Assembly: GCA_910579465.1 (NCBI GenBank)
Contig: CAJTUB010000006.1
Location: forward strand, 86,540-150,539
Source: an uncultured Lachnospiraceae bacterium
GTDB lineage: Bacteria > Bacillota > Clostridia > Lachnospirales > Lachnospiraceae
Length of the DNA stretch: 64,000 bases
Direction: 5' to 3'
Made by a program: the position numbers and the translations under genes
Notes under the pieces: generated by a model
What the model was told of the DNA's origin: nothing
Seen by the model: only the letters and a program-made list of their open reading frames with translations
Databases searched by the model: none
Shown here: positions 27,618 through 36,366 of the stretch, one piece after another
How positions within the stretch are numbered: position 1 is the stretch's first letter
Layout of the letters: each line of letters starts with the position of its first letter

Positions 27618-28853
27618 CTACAGCAGACCAAGCTCCGCTTTCCATCGCAGAATCCGCAACACCGCCGCGTCAATCTGCTCCACGGAAATCCGTCCGTCCT
27701 TCACGGCAGCCAGCACCGCCGGAAGCTGTACCGTAAAGTTCGTACAGCAAAGCATATCGTTCCCGGCAAGCACGGCAGCCACCGCCGCGGCCTCCTCTCC
27801 CGTGAACTCCGCAATGGCGTCCATATATAAATCATCGGTTATCACGACGCCGTCAAATTCCAGCTCCTCCCGCAGAACCCGGTGTACCTTTTCCGAAATA
27901 GAGGCAGGCATGTCCGCGTCCATACACTGTACGATATTATGGGATACTAACACCGCCCCGGCTCCTGCTTCGATTCCTGCGAGAAACGGCTTAAAATCGC
28001 TCTCCGTATAGGTTTCATAGGAGCGGGAATCGTATACGATTCCTGTGTGGGTATCTGCATTGTTCCCATAGCCCGGAAAGTGCTTGAGTGCACAGCCAAG
28101 CCCTGCCTCCTTCATTGCAGCTACCACCGTTTTCACATATTCCGAGGTTTCCTCCGCGTTCCTTCCAAAGCTCCGTTCATACATATATGCGCTCTTCTGT
28201 TCGGAAACGTCGCACACCGGCGCCAGGTTGACTGAAATGCCGAGAGAAAGCAAAAGCTCCGCCTTCTCGCGTGCATCCTCTGCAAGTGCCGCAAAGCCGC
28301 CCTCCGAAAACACCTTCTGCGGAGAAGCAAACGGCGCATCGCGGAACGCCCGGAATGCACTGACACGCACTACGGTCCCGCCCTCTTCATCCACTGCAAG
28401 CAAAAGCGGGATGTCCGACGCCTCCTGAAAGGACTTCAGCTTCTCTGTAACGGAATCCCTGGTTTCTCCTTCAAAATCCCGCTTAAACAGCACATAGCCG
28501 CCCACCGCATACTCGGTAATCCCTCCGATGGCATCCTCCGGACAGCGTGCCAGAAACATCTGTCCTACCTTTTCCTCTAAGGACATCCCGGCAAGCAGCT
28601 CTGCCAGACGTGCCTCTGTCTGCTGCTCTCCGTCCGGCTCCGCAGGCTCTGTCGGCTCCGGCGTAAGTACCGTCTCCGGATTCGTAGTCGGCGTAAGCGT
28701 TTCTGTGACGCTGGCAGCCTTTGTCGGTGAAGGCGTTCTCTGATTCCCTGTATCTTCTCTTTTCTGACAGCCCGTCAGAGCAAGCAAAAGAACAAGTCCG
28801 ATTCCAACGTACCACCCTTTCCCTGTTCTGCACCTTCTGTTCCCGTTCTGCAT
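27618..28853 (-). CDS. GH3 beta-N-acetylhexosaminidase-like lipoprotein
   Basis: A 411-residue glycoside hydrolase family 3 protein. A signal peptide with lipobox LALTGC (Cys29) is followed by a Thr/Pro-rich linker to about residue 78, so it should be tethered outside the membrane. The catalytic domain has DEEGG, the KHFPGYG histidine motif with the following DTH dyad region, and the nucleophile Asp in ITDDLYM, all typical of NagZ-type hydrolases acting on N-acetylglucosaminyl links in peptidoglycan fragments. The ATG at 28853 precedes a normal signal peptide; the longer frame adds a non-coding-looking head. Its promoter lies at 28882-28910, divergent from rpoD. Confidence 0.86.
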   Translation of the reverse strand: MQNGNRRCRTGKGWYVGIGLVLLLALTGCQKREDTGNQRTPSPTKAASVTETLTPTTNPETVLTPEPTEPAEPDGEQQTEARLAELLAGMSLEEKVGQMFLARCPEDAIGGITEYAVGGYVLFKRDFEGETRDSVTEKLKSFQEASDIPLLLAVDEEGGTVVRVSAFRAFRDAPFASPQKVFSEGGFAALAEDAREKAELLLSLGISVNLAPVCDVSEQKSAYMYERSFGRNAEETSEYVKTVVAAMKEAGLGCALKHFPGYGNNADTHTGIVYDSRSYETYTESDFKPFLAGIEAGAGAVLVSHNIVQCMDADMPASISEKVHRVLREELEFDGVVITDDLYMDAIAEFTGEEAAAVAAVLAGNDMLCCTNFTVQLPAVLAAVKDGRISVEQIDAAVLRILRWKAELGLL

Positions 28854-28881
28854 CCTTCTGGCACCTTCCTCTTTTTTCCTT

Positions 28882-28910
28882 ATTATACACATCTGTCTCT
28901 GAAAAATCAA
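28882..28910 (-). promoter_or_regulatory. Sigma-A promoter of the GH3 gene
   Basis: On the minus strand TTGATT (28910-28905), 17 bases, TATAAT (28887-28882). Confidence 0.78.
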
Positions 28911-28958
28911 TTTTTTTACCATTTTAAAAAATTTTACTTCCCTTTTTTCTTCCACCTG

Positions 28959-28967
28959 TGGTATAAT
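28959..28967 (+). promoter_or_regulatory. Extended -10 promoter of rpoD
   Basis: TGGTATAAT gives an extended -10 with no good -35. It lies about 84 bases before the rpoD start codon. Confidence 0.65.
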
Positions 28968-29050
28968 AAAATTCACGCGCTCCTCTGACGTCGTTTTTTG
29001 TCAAAAGGGACTGCGCAATATTTTACGTCTGATATAAAGGAGTCTTTTAT

Positions 29051-30178
29051 ATGGAACAGGACAGCGAATTACAAAGTTTTGAACAGCGCCTGAAACAACT
29101 GGTTGCCTTGGCACGCAGCAACCGGGATGTACTGGAAGTCGATAAAATCAATGACTTTTTCAAAGAAATGAACCTGAATGTAAGCCAGATTGATAAAATA
29201 TATGAGTACCTTGATGCCAACGGTATTCTTGTTATGTCGCCGATGAACGGCGAAGATGCCCCGGACGACGAGGCCTTTCTGGATTTGGATGAGACAGAGG
29301 AGGCACTCTCAGAGTTAGAGGACCTGAATGCCCTTGCCAATGTTATGTCCGATGACCCGGTAAAGCAGTATCTGAAGGAAATCGGCAGCTATCCGCTTCT
29401 GACCATCTCAGAGGAAATCGAACTTGCAAAACGGATTGAAGAAGGCGACGAGCAGGCGAAGAAGCTTCTTGCCGAGTCGAACCTGCGTCTGGTTGTCAGC
29501 ATCGCAAAGCGCTACGTCGGCCACGGTCTTTCCTTTCTTGACCTGATTCAGGAGGGAAACCTCGGTCTGATTAAGGCAGTGGATAAATTTGACTACAACA
29601 AAGGCTATAAGTTCAGTACCTATGCTACCTGGTGGATTCGTCAGGCAATTACGCGCTCCATTGCAGACCAGTCCCGTACCATCCGTATTCCGGTACATAT
29701 GTCCGAGGTCATTAACAAGACCTACCGTGTCTCCCGCACACTGCTGCAGGAGCTGGGGCGTGAGCCTACCGAGCAGGAGCTTGCCGAGGCGCTGGATATG
29801 CCGGCGGAAAAGGTCCGTGAAATCTTAAAGATTTCCGCAGACCCGATTTCCCTGGATACCCCGATCGGAGAAGAGGACGACAGCCATCTGGGCGATTTCA
29901 TCAAGGACGAGCGTGTCATGGGACCGGAGGAAGCTGCCTCCTACGCTGTATTACAGGACCAGATTGCGAGCCTTCTTGATACCCTGACCGACAGGGAACG
30001 TCGTGTCCTGATGCTCCGTTTCGGTTTAAAGGACGGCAAAAGCCGTACTCTGGAGGAGGTCGGAAAGGAATTTAATGTCACCCGTGAACGTATCCGTCAG
30101 ATTGAAGCGAAGGCACTCCGTAAGCTTCGCCATCCGAGCCGTGCGCGGATGATTAAGGGTTTTGATTTCAATTTTTAA
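29051..30178 (+). CDS. rpoD: Primary sigma factor (sigma-A)
   Basis: A 375-residue sigma-70 family protein with all regions. Region 1.1 occupies about 1-80, and region 1.2 begins [12 protein letters not shown] (about 101). Region 2 has [32 protein letters not shown] and [10 protein letters not shown] for core and -10 binding. Region 3 follows at about 215-290, and region 4 has [20 protein letters not shown] for -35 binding. Presence of region 1.1 and full length favour the housekeeping factor over a group 2 relative. AAAGGAG precedes the ATG. dnaG, the usual upstream partner in Firmicutes, is absent here. The many TTGACA/TATAAT promoters in the window fit this factor. Confidence 0.93.
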   Translation: MEQDSELQSFEQRLKQLVALARSNRDVLEVDKINDFFKEMNLNVSQIDKIYEYLDANGILVMSPMNGEDAPDDEAFLDLDETEEALSELEDLNALANVMSDDPVKQYLKEIGSYPLLTISEEIELAKRIEEGDEQAKKLLAESNLRLVVSIAKRYVGHGLSFLDLIQEGNLGLIKAVDKFDYNKGYKFSTYATWWIRQAITRSIADQSRTIRIPVHMSEVINKTYRVSRTLLQELGREPTEQELAEALDMPAEKVREILKISADPISLDTPIGEEDDSHLGDFIKDERVMGPEEAASYAVLQDQIASLLDTLTDRERRVLMLRFGLKDGKSRTLEEVGKEFNVTRERIRQIEAKALRKLRHPSRARMIKGFDFNF

Positions 30179-30225
30179 GCCTGACTCCTTCTTACAAGTG
30201 TAGAAAAACTTTCTGCTGAAAAGCA

Positions 30226-30279
30226 AAAGCCGCTGCCCTATTTTGCAGACTCCAAAATAAGGCAGCGGCTTTCCTTTTT
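30226..30279. terminator. Bidirectional terminator of rpoD and the methylase gene
   Basis: Perfect 12-bp arms AAAGCCGCTGCC (30226-30237) and GGCAGCGGCTTT (30261-30272), with a second TTTTG/CAAAA stem inside and T-rich tail on the plus strand, lie between the converging genes. Confidence 0.88.
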
Positions 30280-30293
30280 CTATTTAAAGACAG

Positions 30294-32207
30294 CTACAGT
30301 ACCTTTCTTACCGTGTCCGGACTGTAGGTGGCAAAAATCTGTTCAAAGTTTGCCGCTACACTGTCATTTGCCATCGAGCTGTCACGCATCACAAAGTAAA
30401 CCGGCTTCTGCTTTGCAATCTCCCGGATTGTTTCCTCCGTTACGTTTTCGTCAAAGCAGGCAGCCAGCGTCCCTTCTGCGACCCGGAACACCTTCCTTCC
30501 GTCCATCAGGCTTTCCTCAACCTTAGACGACGGCAGCACGCCCAGCTCAAGCATCACCTGAAACAAAAGGTCCTCCGGCGTCCTGTCCTCCTTGATATTA
30601 TCTATGGCGGAATCGAACAGCTCCGGCTCGAACCCGGCAGGGCTGTAATACACATCCTTCATGTTGGACGTATCCAGACAAAGAGTCCGGAACCCGAAAT
30701 CACAGCCGGACGCCGCGGCAGGATTTTCCTCACGCAGCCGCTCCGCCGCCTTCCGGATACGGTCCTTCCCGATGTCGCAAATCGTCCGGTATCCCATCTG
30801 ATACGCGTTTGTCTTTTCACTGACCGGCTCCGGCACCTGTACCATAATAAACCTTCTCTGCCCGCCGTCCTCCATGTTCAGCTTCATCACCGCATGCGCC
30901 GTAGTAGAGGAGCCCGCAAAAAAGTCCAGCACAATCGCATCCTTACAGTGCTTTACTACCGCAGTTACCGCGTCATAGACGGCATAGAGGCTTTTCGGAT
31001 AGGTGAACCCGGAGTCCCCTAAAAGCTCCTGTACCAGCTTTGTTCCGTATTCACTGGCATCATAGCGTGCATTTGCCCAGACGCTTTTCATCGTCCCTTC
31101 GCTTTTATTGAAAATAATCTGCAGCGAGCTGCGTCCGGACTTCACCTCGAGCTGGTCCAGAATGGACTCTACTGTCTGACGCGCATATCTCCACTTCTTT
31201 TCCTCGCCGCTTTCGCTGAGCGGCCAGACCTCGGTCGTCCCGTCGCTCCGGACAAGATTGGCGGCAGCCGGATGGAAGTCCGGCTCCGGAATCTCCCCGA
31301 TTCCCGTTATCCTTCCGTCCTTTACGAAAAACGGATAAAAACAATTCCTCGCATTCGTCCTGTCCGAATCTGTTCCACTATCCCGCAGGTTGCGCGCATC
31401 CACCGTGTCCTTCGGGAAATCGGCAAGATACTTCTTATTGTCGGCAGGATAGACAAAAATCAGGTATTCATTGACATAGGAAAAATTGTTACCCTGCTGT
31501 CCGCGTGGATTATGGACAACAGAAACATACGAATGCTCATAGGCGCTTTCCCCGAAAATCTCCTTAATGACCAGGGAAAGCGTGGCAAACTCATTTTCGT
31601 CAATCGCGCAGACAAAAACGCCGTCCTCTGTCAGCAAATCCTTTGCCAGCTTAATTCTCGGATACATCATGTTCAGCCAGTCCGTATGGAACCTGCCGTT
31701 CGTATCGGGATTTGCAACCAGCGCATTCCCTTCCGCATCAAACTGGCCGCTTTTTCCTGCATACTCCTTCACACTCTGGCTGAAATCATTCTTATAAATA
31801 AGATTGTTGCCCGTATTATACGGCGGGTCAATGTAAATCATTTTAATCTTGTGCAGGTACGTCTCCTGCAGCAGCTTCAATACCTCAAGATTGTCCCCTT
31901 CGATGTAGAGGTTTCCGGTTGTATCAAACCCGGCGCTTCCTTCCCTGCAGGGCCGGAGTGTCTTGGTCGTCGGCACATTGGCGAGCAGCACCGCCTTTTT
32001 CTTGTCAGGCCATGTAAAGCGGTAGCGCTCTTCATTTCCCTCTGTTACTGCGCAGGAAAGCTCCTGACGGAGCATATCAAAATCAATGACACGCTCCGTC
32101 TCACCGTTTTCGTTCTTTCGTTCAGTAATACAGTCCGGGAACAGACGCCCTATTTTTTCAATGTTTTCCCTGACCTTATCTGCCGAACGCATTTTCAGCT
32201 GATCCAT
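30294..32207 (-). CDS. Type III-like DNA adenine methyltransferase (Mod)
   Basis: A 637-residue DNA methyltransferase of the beta class used by type III restriction systems. The catalytic DPPYNTG (127-133) precedes the AdoMet-binding FAGSSTTAHAV near 428-438, the beta-class order. Blocks YIEGDNLEVLKLL and VFVCAIDENE are typical of Mod subunits. The region between the two motifs (about 200-400) would include the target recognition domain. GGAGG precedes the ATG. No Res helicase/endonuclease lies on either side: rpoD converges downstream and a DHHW gene lies upstream. It is either an orphan epigenetic methylase or the remnant of a type III system. Confidence 0.9.
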   Translation of the reverse strand: MDQLKMRSADKVRENIEKIGRLFPDCITERKNENGETERVIDFDMLRQELSCAVTEGNEERYRFTWPDKKKAVLLANVPTTKTLRPCREGSAGFDTTGNLYIEGDNLEVLKLLQETYLHKIKMIYIDPPYNTGNNLIYKNDFSQSVKEYAGKSGQFDAEGNALVANPDTNGRFHTDWLNMMYPRIKLAKDLLTEDGVFVCAIDENEFATLSLVIKEIFGESAYEHSYVSVVHNPRGQQGNNFSYVNEYLIFVYPADNKKYLADFPKDTVDARNLRDSGTDSDRTNARNCFYPFFVKDGRITGIGEIPEPDFHPAAANLVRSDGTTEVWPLSESGEEKKWRYARQTVESILDQLEVKSGRSSLQIIFNKSEGTMKSVWANARYDASEYGTKLVQELLGDSGFTYPKSLYAVYDAVTAVVKHCKDAIVLDFFAGSSTTAHAVMKLNMEDGGQRRFIMVQVPEPVSEKTNAYQMGYRTICDIGKDRIRKAAERLREENPAAASGCDFGFRTLCLDTSNMKDVYYSPAGFEPELFDSAIDNIKEDRTPEDLLFQVMLELGVLPSSKVEESLMDGRKVFRVAEGTLAACFDENVTEETIREIAKQKPVYFVMRDSSMANDSVAANFEQIFATYSPDTVRKVL

Positions 32208-32261
32208 ATCCGGTTCCTCCGTTGTTTCTCAAGGGGCAGGCAAACGTGCTTTCCCCGTTCT

Positions 32262-33392
32262 TTACTTCGTAAGCAGGTACGTGTGGGTATCCTCCTCCAG
32301 ATTCAGGCGGTTATACAGCACTAACACATCCGTTGCACCGCACTGCTCTGCAAACTGGCTTACCTGCATGTTAAAGTAACGTAAATCCAGCATATATACC
32401 GTTTCAAAATGCTCTGCTGCAAACGGCACAAAGGAGTGGGCAAAGGAGTCCTTCACCACAAGCAGCGTTTTACCGTTTTTCTCCCCGCCGGTAATCTTTA
32501 CCAATGCATGGTTTCCGTCCAGAAATACGGAATACTTATCCTTGGTGTCCAGATGCTTCCTGACATACAGGCCCTCCAGCGTTTCTGTCATATCATATTC
32601 CACCGTAAACTGTGTCCCGCTGTGATACAGGGTAATCGTATCCGGCTCTGCCGCAATATTGACCTTAGAATGCACTGTTCCGTAGAAGTCCGGAATCTCC
32701 TCCGGCGTAAACTCGGACAATGCCTTTGGCGTAATTCCGCAATTCTCTGCCCACAGCACATAGGCATAGTATGCGCCCAACGTCGTCCAATGGTGGTCGG
32801 TCCGGTAATAAATATCCTCATCCGCATGGGAGCGCATTGCATCGTAAAGGTCCACATAAACCTCCTCCGGCACAAGCCCCTTCATCGTCTCCAGAAAATA
32901 CGGCACGGTATCGTCTGACGCAAACGGCGGAAGCTTCTCCTGCAGGACATCAATACTTCCCGGCACCAGCAAAAACTTACAATGGTCTTCCCCGAGCAGG
33001 GCAAGCTGCCTCTTTAAGAACTCCGCTACCCGCTCCGCATTCCGGTCCGCAATCTCTTGGTCTACAGGTGTAGTCGGATGCTTTTCAATCAGATAGCCGT
33101 CCTTCCCGAAATAAACATCGTTAATATCCTTCTTTCCAATCAGGCGTTCCGTATAGGTTTTGATTGAAATCCAGGTATCCCTTGCAAAAAACTGGTCGGA
33201 CAGATAGGTTTCATAATCGGTCCCGAAGCTCCCGTCCAGCAGCTTTTCTATAGAAAACTCCGGCAGCTGCGCTAAAACCCTGTTTTCATTTTCTGAAAAC
33301 AGCCTCTTTTTTGAAAACAGGGAAGCCAGGGTTCCGCCGAAAATCAGCACGATAAAAACCACTGAGGATATTGTAATTTTACTTTTCTGCAT
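32262..33392 (-). CDS. DHHW-family membrane-anchored acyl-transfer partner
   Basis: A 376-residue protein with one N-terminal membrane segment (about 8-27) and an external domain carrying the TDHHW motif at 198-202, as in DHHW/AlgX-like proteins with an SGNH-type fold. Such proteins work with MBOAT acyltransferases to transfer acetyl or other acyl groups to extracellular polysaccharides. The Ser in VVKDSFAHSF near residue 310 fits the second conserved block. The ATG at 33392 has AAGGAG upstream. It follows the MBOAT gene by 22 bases, so the two are probably co-transcribed. Confidence 0.87.
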   Translation of the reverse strand: MQKSKITISSVVFIVLIFGGTLASLFSKKRLFSENENRVLAQLPEFSIEKLLDGSFGTDYETYLSDQFFARDTWISIKTYTERLIGKKDINDVYFGKDGYLIEKHPTTPVDQEIADRNAERVAEFLKRQLALLGEDHCKFLLVPGSIDVLQEKLPPFASDDTVPYFLETMKGLVPEEVYVDLYDAMRSHADEDIYYRTDHHWTTLGAYYAYVLWAENCGITPKALSEFTPEEIPDFYGTVHSKVNIAAEPDTITLYHSGTQFTVEYDMTETLEGLYVRKHLDTKDKYSVFLDGNHALVKITGGEKNGKTLLVVKDSFAHSFVPFAAEHFETVYMLDLRYFNMQVSQFAEQCGATDVLVLYNRLNLEEDTHTYLLTK

Positions 33393-33414
33393 AACAAATA
33401 TCTCCTTCCCTTTC

Positions 33415-34890
33415 TCAGAATCTGAAATATAAAAACGGATTATAGGACGCATCCACCAGATACGCCACTGACAATACCATAATTACTACAACAAAAATAC
33501 TCAATGCTGTCTGATACCACTTCTTTTTCAGGACAAATCTTCCTGCAAGCCGCGACGGAAGCTCCGTGCTTCCGATTATCATAATCAGAAGCGGCACGGC
33601 AAAGCCTAAGAGAAGATATACCGCCTCGTTATTGCAGAGGAGATTCCCTGCCGCACCAAACATGCTTTTCAGGTAGCCGATGCCCCGTCCGAAGTCTTCA
33701 AACGCAAACAGCACCCAGCCGAACCATACCAGTAAAATGGTATACAGCCAGCCCACAAACGCCGGCAGACGTTTCAGGAGCTTGCCAAGGAACAGCTTTT
33801 CCATAATAATGAAAAACCCGAAATAAATACCCCAGACTACAAAGTTCCAGCTTGCGCCATGCCAGAAGCCGGTTGCCAGCCAGACAACCGCGAGATTCAA
33901 TACCTGGCGCGGCACCCGGACGCGGTTTCCGCCAAGCGGGATATACAGGTACTCCCGGAACCATGTCCCGAGGGAAATGTGCCAGCGGCGCCAGAACTCC
34001 GAAATGCTCTTTGATACATACGGATAACGGAAGTTCTCCGGAAAATGGAAGCCGAACATTGCGCCGAGACCGATTGCCATATCCGAATAGCCGGAAAAGT
34101 CAAAATAAATCTGAAACGCATAGGCAGTAATCCCGAGCCATGCCATCACGACCGGAATCTGCTCCGGCGCCCTTGCGGAGATATCGTCCCAGAGCAGACC
34201 AATGGTGTTTGCAAGCAGCACCTTTTTCCCGACGCCGGTAACAAAACGGCGGATACCGTAAGAAAAGTCCTCCCAGGTTTCCTTCCGGCTCCTGAGCTCT
34301 TCTGCGATCGTCTGATAGCGCACAATCGGTCCTGCAATCAACTGCGGGAACAGCGCCACATAGGCGCCGAAGCTGATAATATTTTTCTGTGCCGTAGCAT
34401 CACCGCGGTAAATATCAAGCGTATACGACATCGTCTGGAACGTATAAAATGAGATTCCAATCGGAAGTGCCAGCTTCTTCATTACAAAGCCGGTTCCAAA
34501 CAGATCGTTGACGGTTTGCACCAGAAAGCCCGCATACTTAAAAAATCCAAGCAAGCCAAGATTAATTATAACGGATGAACAGACCACTGCAACCGCATAC
34601 CGGTGATACTTTTTCTTTTTTGCCCTGGCGGCCGTATCCTCCGGCGCCCCTGCCAATACACTGTCTGCCTCTGCCTCCTGTTTGCGGAACCGTGCTACCA
34701 GAAGACCGTGGCTGTAGTCTACTACTGTAGAAAACAGCATCAGTACCACATAGACCGGTTCACCCCAGGCATAGAAAAACAGACTTGCAAAAAACAGCAC
34801 CGCATTTTTCAAACAACGCGGTGCCGCAAAATACAGTATCAGCACAACCGGCAAAAACCGAAATAAAAACAAAAGACTACTGAATACCAT
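33415..34890 (-). CDS. MBOAT O-acyltransferase
   Basis: A 491-residue integral membrane protein with about ten to twelve membrane segments, of the AlgI/DltB family. The conserved block FWRRWHISLG lies near residue 300, LYIPLGG follows, and the catalytic His is in GFWHGASWN near 342. MBOAT proteins pass activated acyl groups across the membrane to exported polymers. The ATG has AAAGGA upstream. It lies between a DUF4358-like lipoprotein gene and the DHHW gene, a combination common in Lachnospiraceae. The substrate is not evident; wall polysaccharide is a reasonable guess. Confidence 0.92.
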   Translation of the reverse strand: MVFSSLLFLFRFLPVVLILYFAAPRCLKNAVLFFASLFFYAWGEPVYVVLMLFSTVVDYSHGLLVARFRKQEAEADSVLAGAPEDTAARAKKKKYHRYAVAVVCSSVIINLGLLGFFKYAGFLVQTVNDLFGTGFVMKKLALPIGISFYTFQTMSYTLDIYRGDATAQKNIISFGAYVALFPQLIAGPIVRYQTIAEELRSRKETWEDFSYGIRRFVTGVGKKVLLANTIGLLWDDISARAPEQIPVVMAWLGITAYAFQIYFDFSGYSDMAIGLGAMFGFHFPENFRYPYVSKSISEFWRRWHISLGTWFREYLYIPLGGNRVRVPRQVLNLAVVWLATGFWHGASWNFVVWGIYFGFFIIMEKLFLGKLLKRLPAFVGWLYTILLVWFGWVLFAFEDFGRGIGYLKSMFGAAGNLLCNNEAVYLLLGFAVPLLIMIIGSTELPSRLAGRFVLKKKWYQTALSIFVVVIMVLSVAYLVDASYNPFLYFRF

Positions 34891-34935
34891 ATCAAATCCT
34901 TTCTGCCGGTTCTGACGGCAATTTCTTCTTATAAA

Positions 34936-35562
34936 TTACTCACCAAGCACCTCGTGGATTACATTGGATGCCGTCTTATTTGCCTCGGTCCATGCCTGAA
35001 TTCGCTCTTCCTGCGTCAGCTCCGTTAAATCCGTCGAATTCAGACCGCCAAGCATATAGAAAAATACATAATCGCCGACAGCCTCTACCACCGATGCCTG
35101 GATAATCGGAATATTCATCGGATACTGCAGTGTATCGTTCTTTAACCTGTCCTGATAAGCCATGACAGCTTCCTTCAATGCCTCTGCGTTACCTTCCGTT
35201 GCATGGAAGCCTGCAAACGCCTCCACATGCACGCTCATCATCGGTCCCTCCCCTATTGCGGCATCATACAGGGAAGAATCGATTTTCATTACCTCATTGT
35301 AAGTATTCTCATCATAAGCCATCTGCGGCCTGTAATTCTCGCCATAGGCTTCCTTCACCTTTGTAATGATATCAGAAAGTACCTCAGACGGTTCCTGCTC
35401 CGGCTCCTGGGTTACAACCGGCGTCGGGGTCAGAGTCGGAGCTAAGGTCGGGGTCGGGGTCAGAGTCGGGTCTGCCTCGTCTTTCTTCTTTCCACAGCCT
35501 GCCAGAACTGCTGCCAGCATCACCACGCCAATACCTGCTATCACTAAATTCTTCTTTTTCAT
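34936..35562 (-). CDS. DUF4358-like lipoprotein, copy 1
   Basis: A 208-residue lipoprotein with MKKKN start and lipobox LAGC (Cys23), a Thr/Pro repeat linker (about 32-55) and a compact domain with VVEAVGDYVFFYMLGG that resembles DUF4358 proteins. Function of the family is unknown, but it recurs beside MBOAT/DHHW genes, so a role in the same envelope modification is plausible. AAGGAAGAG precedes the ATG. The neighbouring gene at 35669 is a close paralogue. Confidence 0.8.
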   Translation of the reverse strand: MKKKNLVIAGIGVVMLAAVLAGCGKKKDEADPTLTPTPTLAPTLTPTPVVTQEPEQEPSEVLSDIITKVKEAYGENYRPQMAYDENTYNEVMKIDSSLYDAAIGEGPMMSVHVEAFAGFHATEGNAEALKEAVMAYQDRLKNDTLQYPMNIPIIQASVVEAVGDYVFFYMLGGLNSTDLTELTQEERIQAWTEANKTASNVIHEVLGE

Positions 35563-35594
35563 ACTCTCTTCCTTTTCCGCTTGCTTTCTTTTTT

Positions 35595-35648
35595 ACAGCA
35601 CCGCATTATAACAATGCGGTGCTGCAAAATATCGTATTAGTACAACCG
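35595..35648 (-). pseudogene. Remnant of a second MBOAT gene start
   Basis: Read on the minus strand, these bases encode VVLIRYFAAPHCYNAVL followed by a stop, matching residues 15-33 (VVLILYFAAPRCLKNAVLF) of the intact MBOAT gene. The DNA aligns with 34794-34850 with one 3-base gap. Nothing else of the gene remains. It sits between the two DUF4358-like paralogues, where a second MBOAT copy would lie after a tandem duplication of lipoprotein plus MBOAT. Confidence 0.78.
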
Positions 35649-35668
35649 TAAATTTCTTCCGATGCAAA

Positions 35669-36262
35669 TTACTCGCCAATCACTTCGTGGATTACACCAG
35701 ATGCAGTCTTATTTGCTTCTGCCCATGCCTTAATCGCATCTTCGTCCTCCATATCCATCGTATCCAGACCGCCGAGCATATAGAAAAATACATAATCGCC
35801 GACAGCTTCTACAACAGACGCCTGGATAATCGGCACATTCATCGGATACTGGAAGGTATCATTCTTTAAGGTATCCTGATAAGCCGTAACAGCTTCCTTT
35901 AAAGCATCCACATTTCCTTCCGTTGCATGGAGACCCACAAACGCCTCAACATGTGCGCTCATCAGAGGTCCCTCTCCTATGACAGCATCATACAGGGAGG
36001 AATCCACTTTCATTACCTCATTATAAAAGGTCTCATCATATGCCATTTGCGGCCTGTAATTCTCACCATAAGCTTCCTTCACTTTCGCAAGGATATCAGA
36101 AAGCACCTCGGACGGCTCCTGCTCCGGCTCCTGGGTTACAACCGGCGTCGGGGTAGGGGTCAGACTCGGGTCTGCCTCTTCCTTCTTCTTCCCGCAGCCG
36201 CCCAGAACTGCTGCTATCATCACTACGCCTACACCTGCTACCACTAAATTCTTCTTTTTCAT
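35669..36262 (-). CDS. DUF4358-like lipoprotein, copy 2
   Basis: A 197-residue paralogue of the preceding lipoprotein, with lipobox LGGC (Cys23), a shorter Thr/Pro linker and the same VVEAVGDYVFFYMLGG block. It begins MKKKNLVVAG at 36262, where AAGGAGG is well placed; an upstream extension to 36325 is not needed. Long stretches are identical to copy 1, showing recent duplication. It is probably the first gene of the leftward lipoprotein/MBOAT/DHHW unit. Confidence 0.8.
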   Translation of the reverse strand: MKKKNLVVAGVGVVMIAAVLGGCGKKKEEADPSLTPTPTPVVTQEPEQEPSEVLSDILAKVKEAYGENYRPQMAYDETFYNEVMKVDSSLYDAVIGEGPLMSAHVEAFVGLHATEGNVDALKEAVTAYQDTLKNDTFQYPMNVPIIQASVVEAVGDYVFFYMLGGLDTMDMEDEDAIKAWAEANKTASGVIHEVIGE

Positions 36263-36366
36263 ATTGTCCTCCTTTTCCGCGTTGCGGTTGCTTTCTTTTT
36301 TGCAGATTTTTGTTCCTGCTAACATTATGACGAAGTTACTCGGATTCTGGTTCCGGAAAACACAAA

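Noticed and set aside
31272..32324. 350-residue plus-strand frame opposite the methylase
   Set aside because: It is a shadow of the Mod gene, which has all catalytic motifs; composition is rich in Ile, Arg and Leu without domain features.
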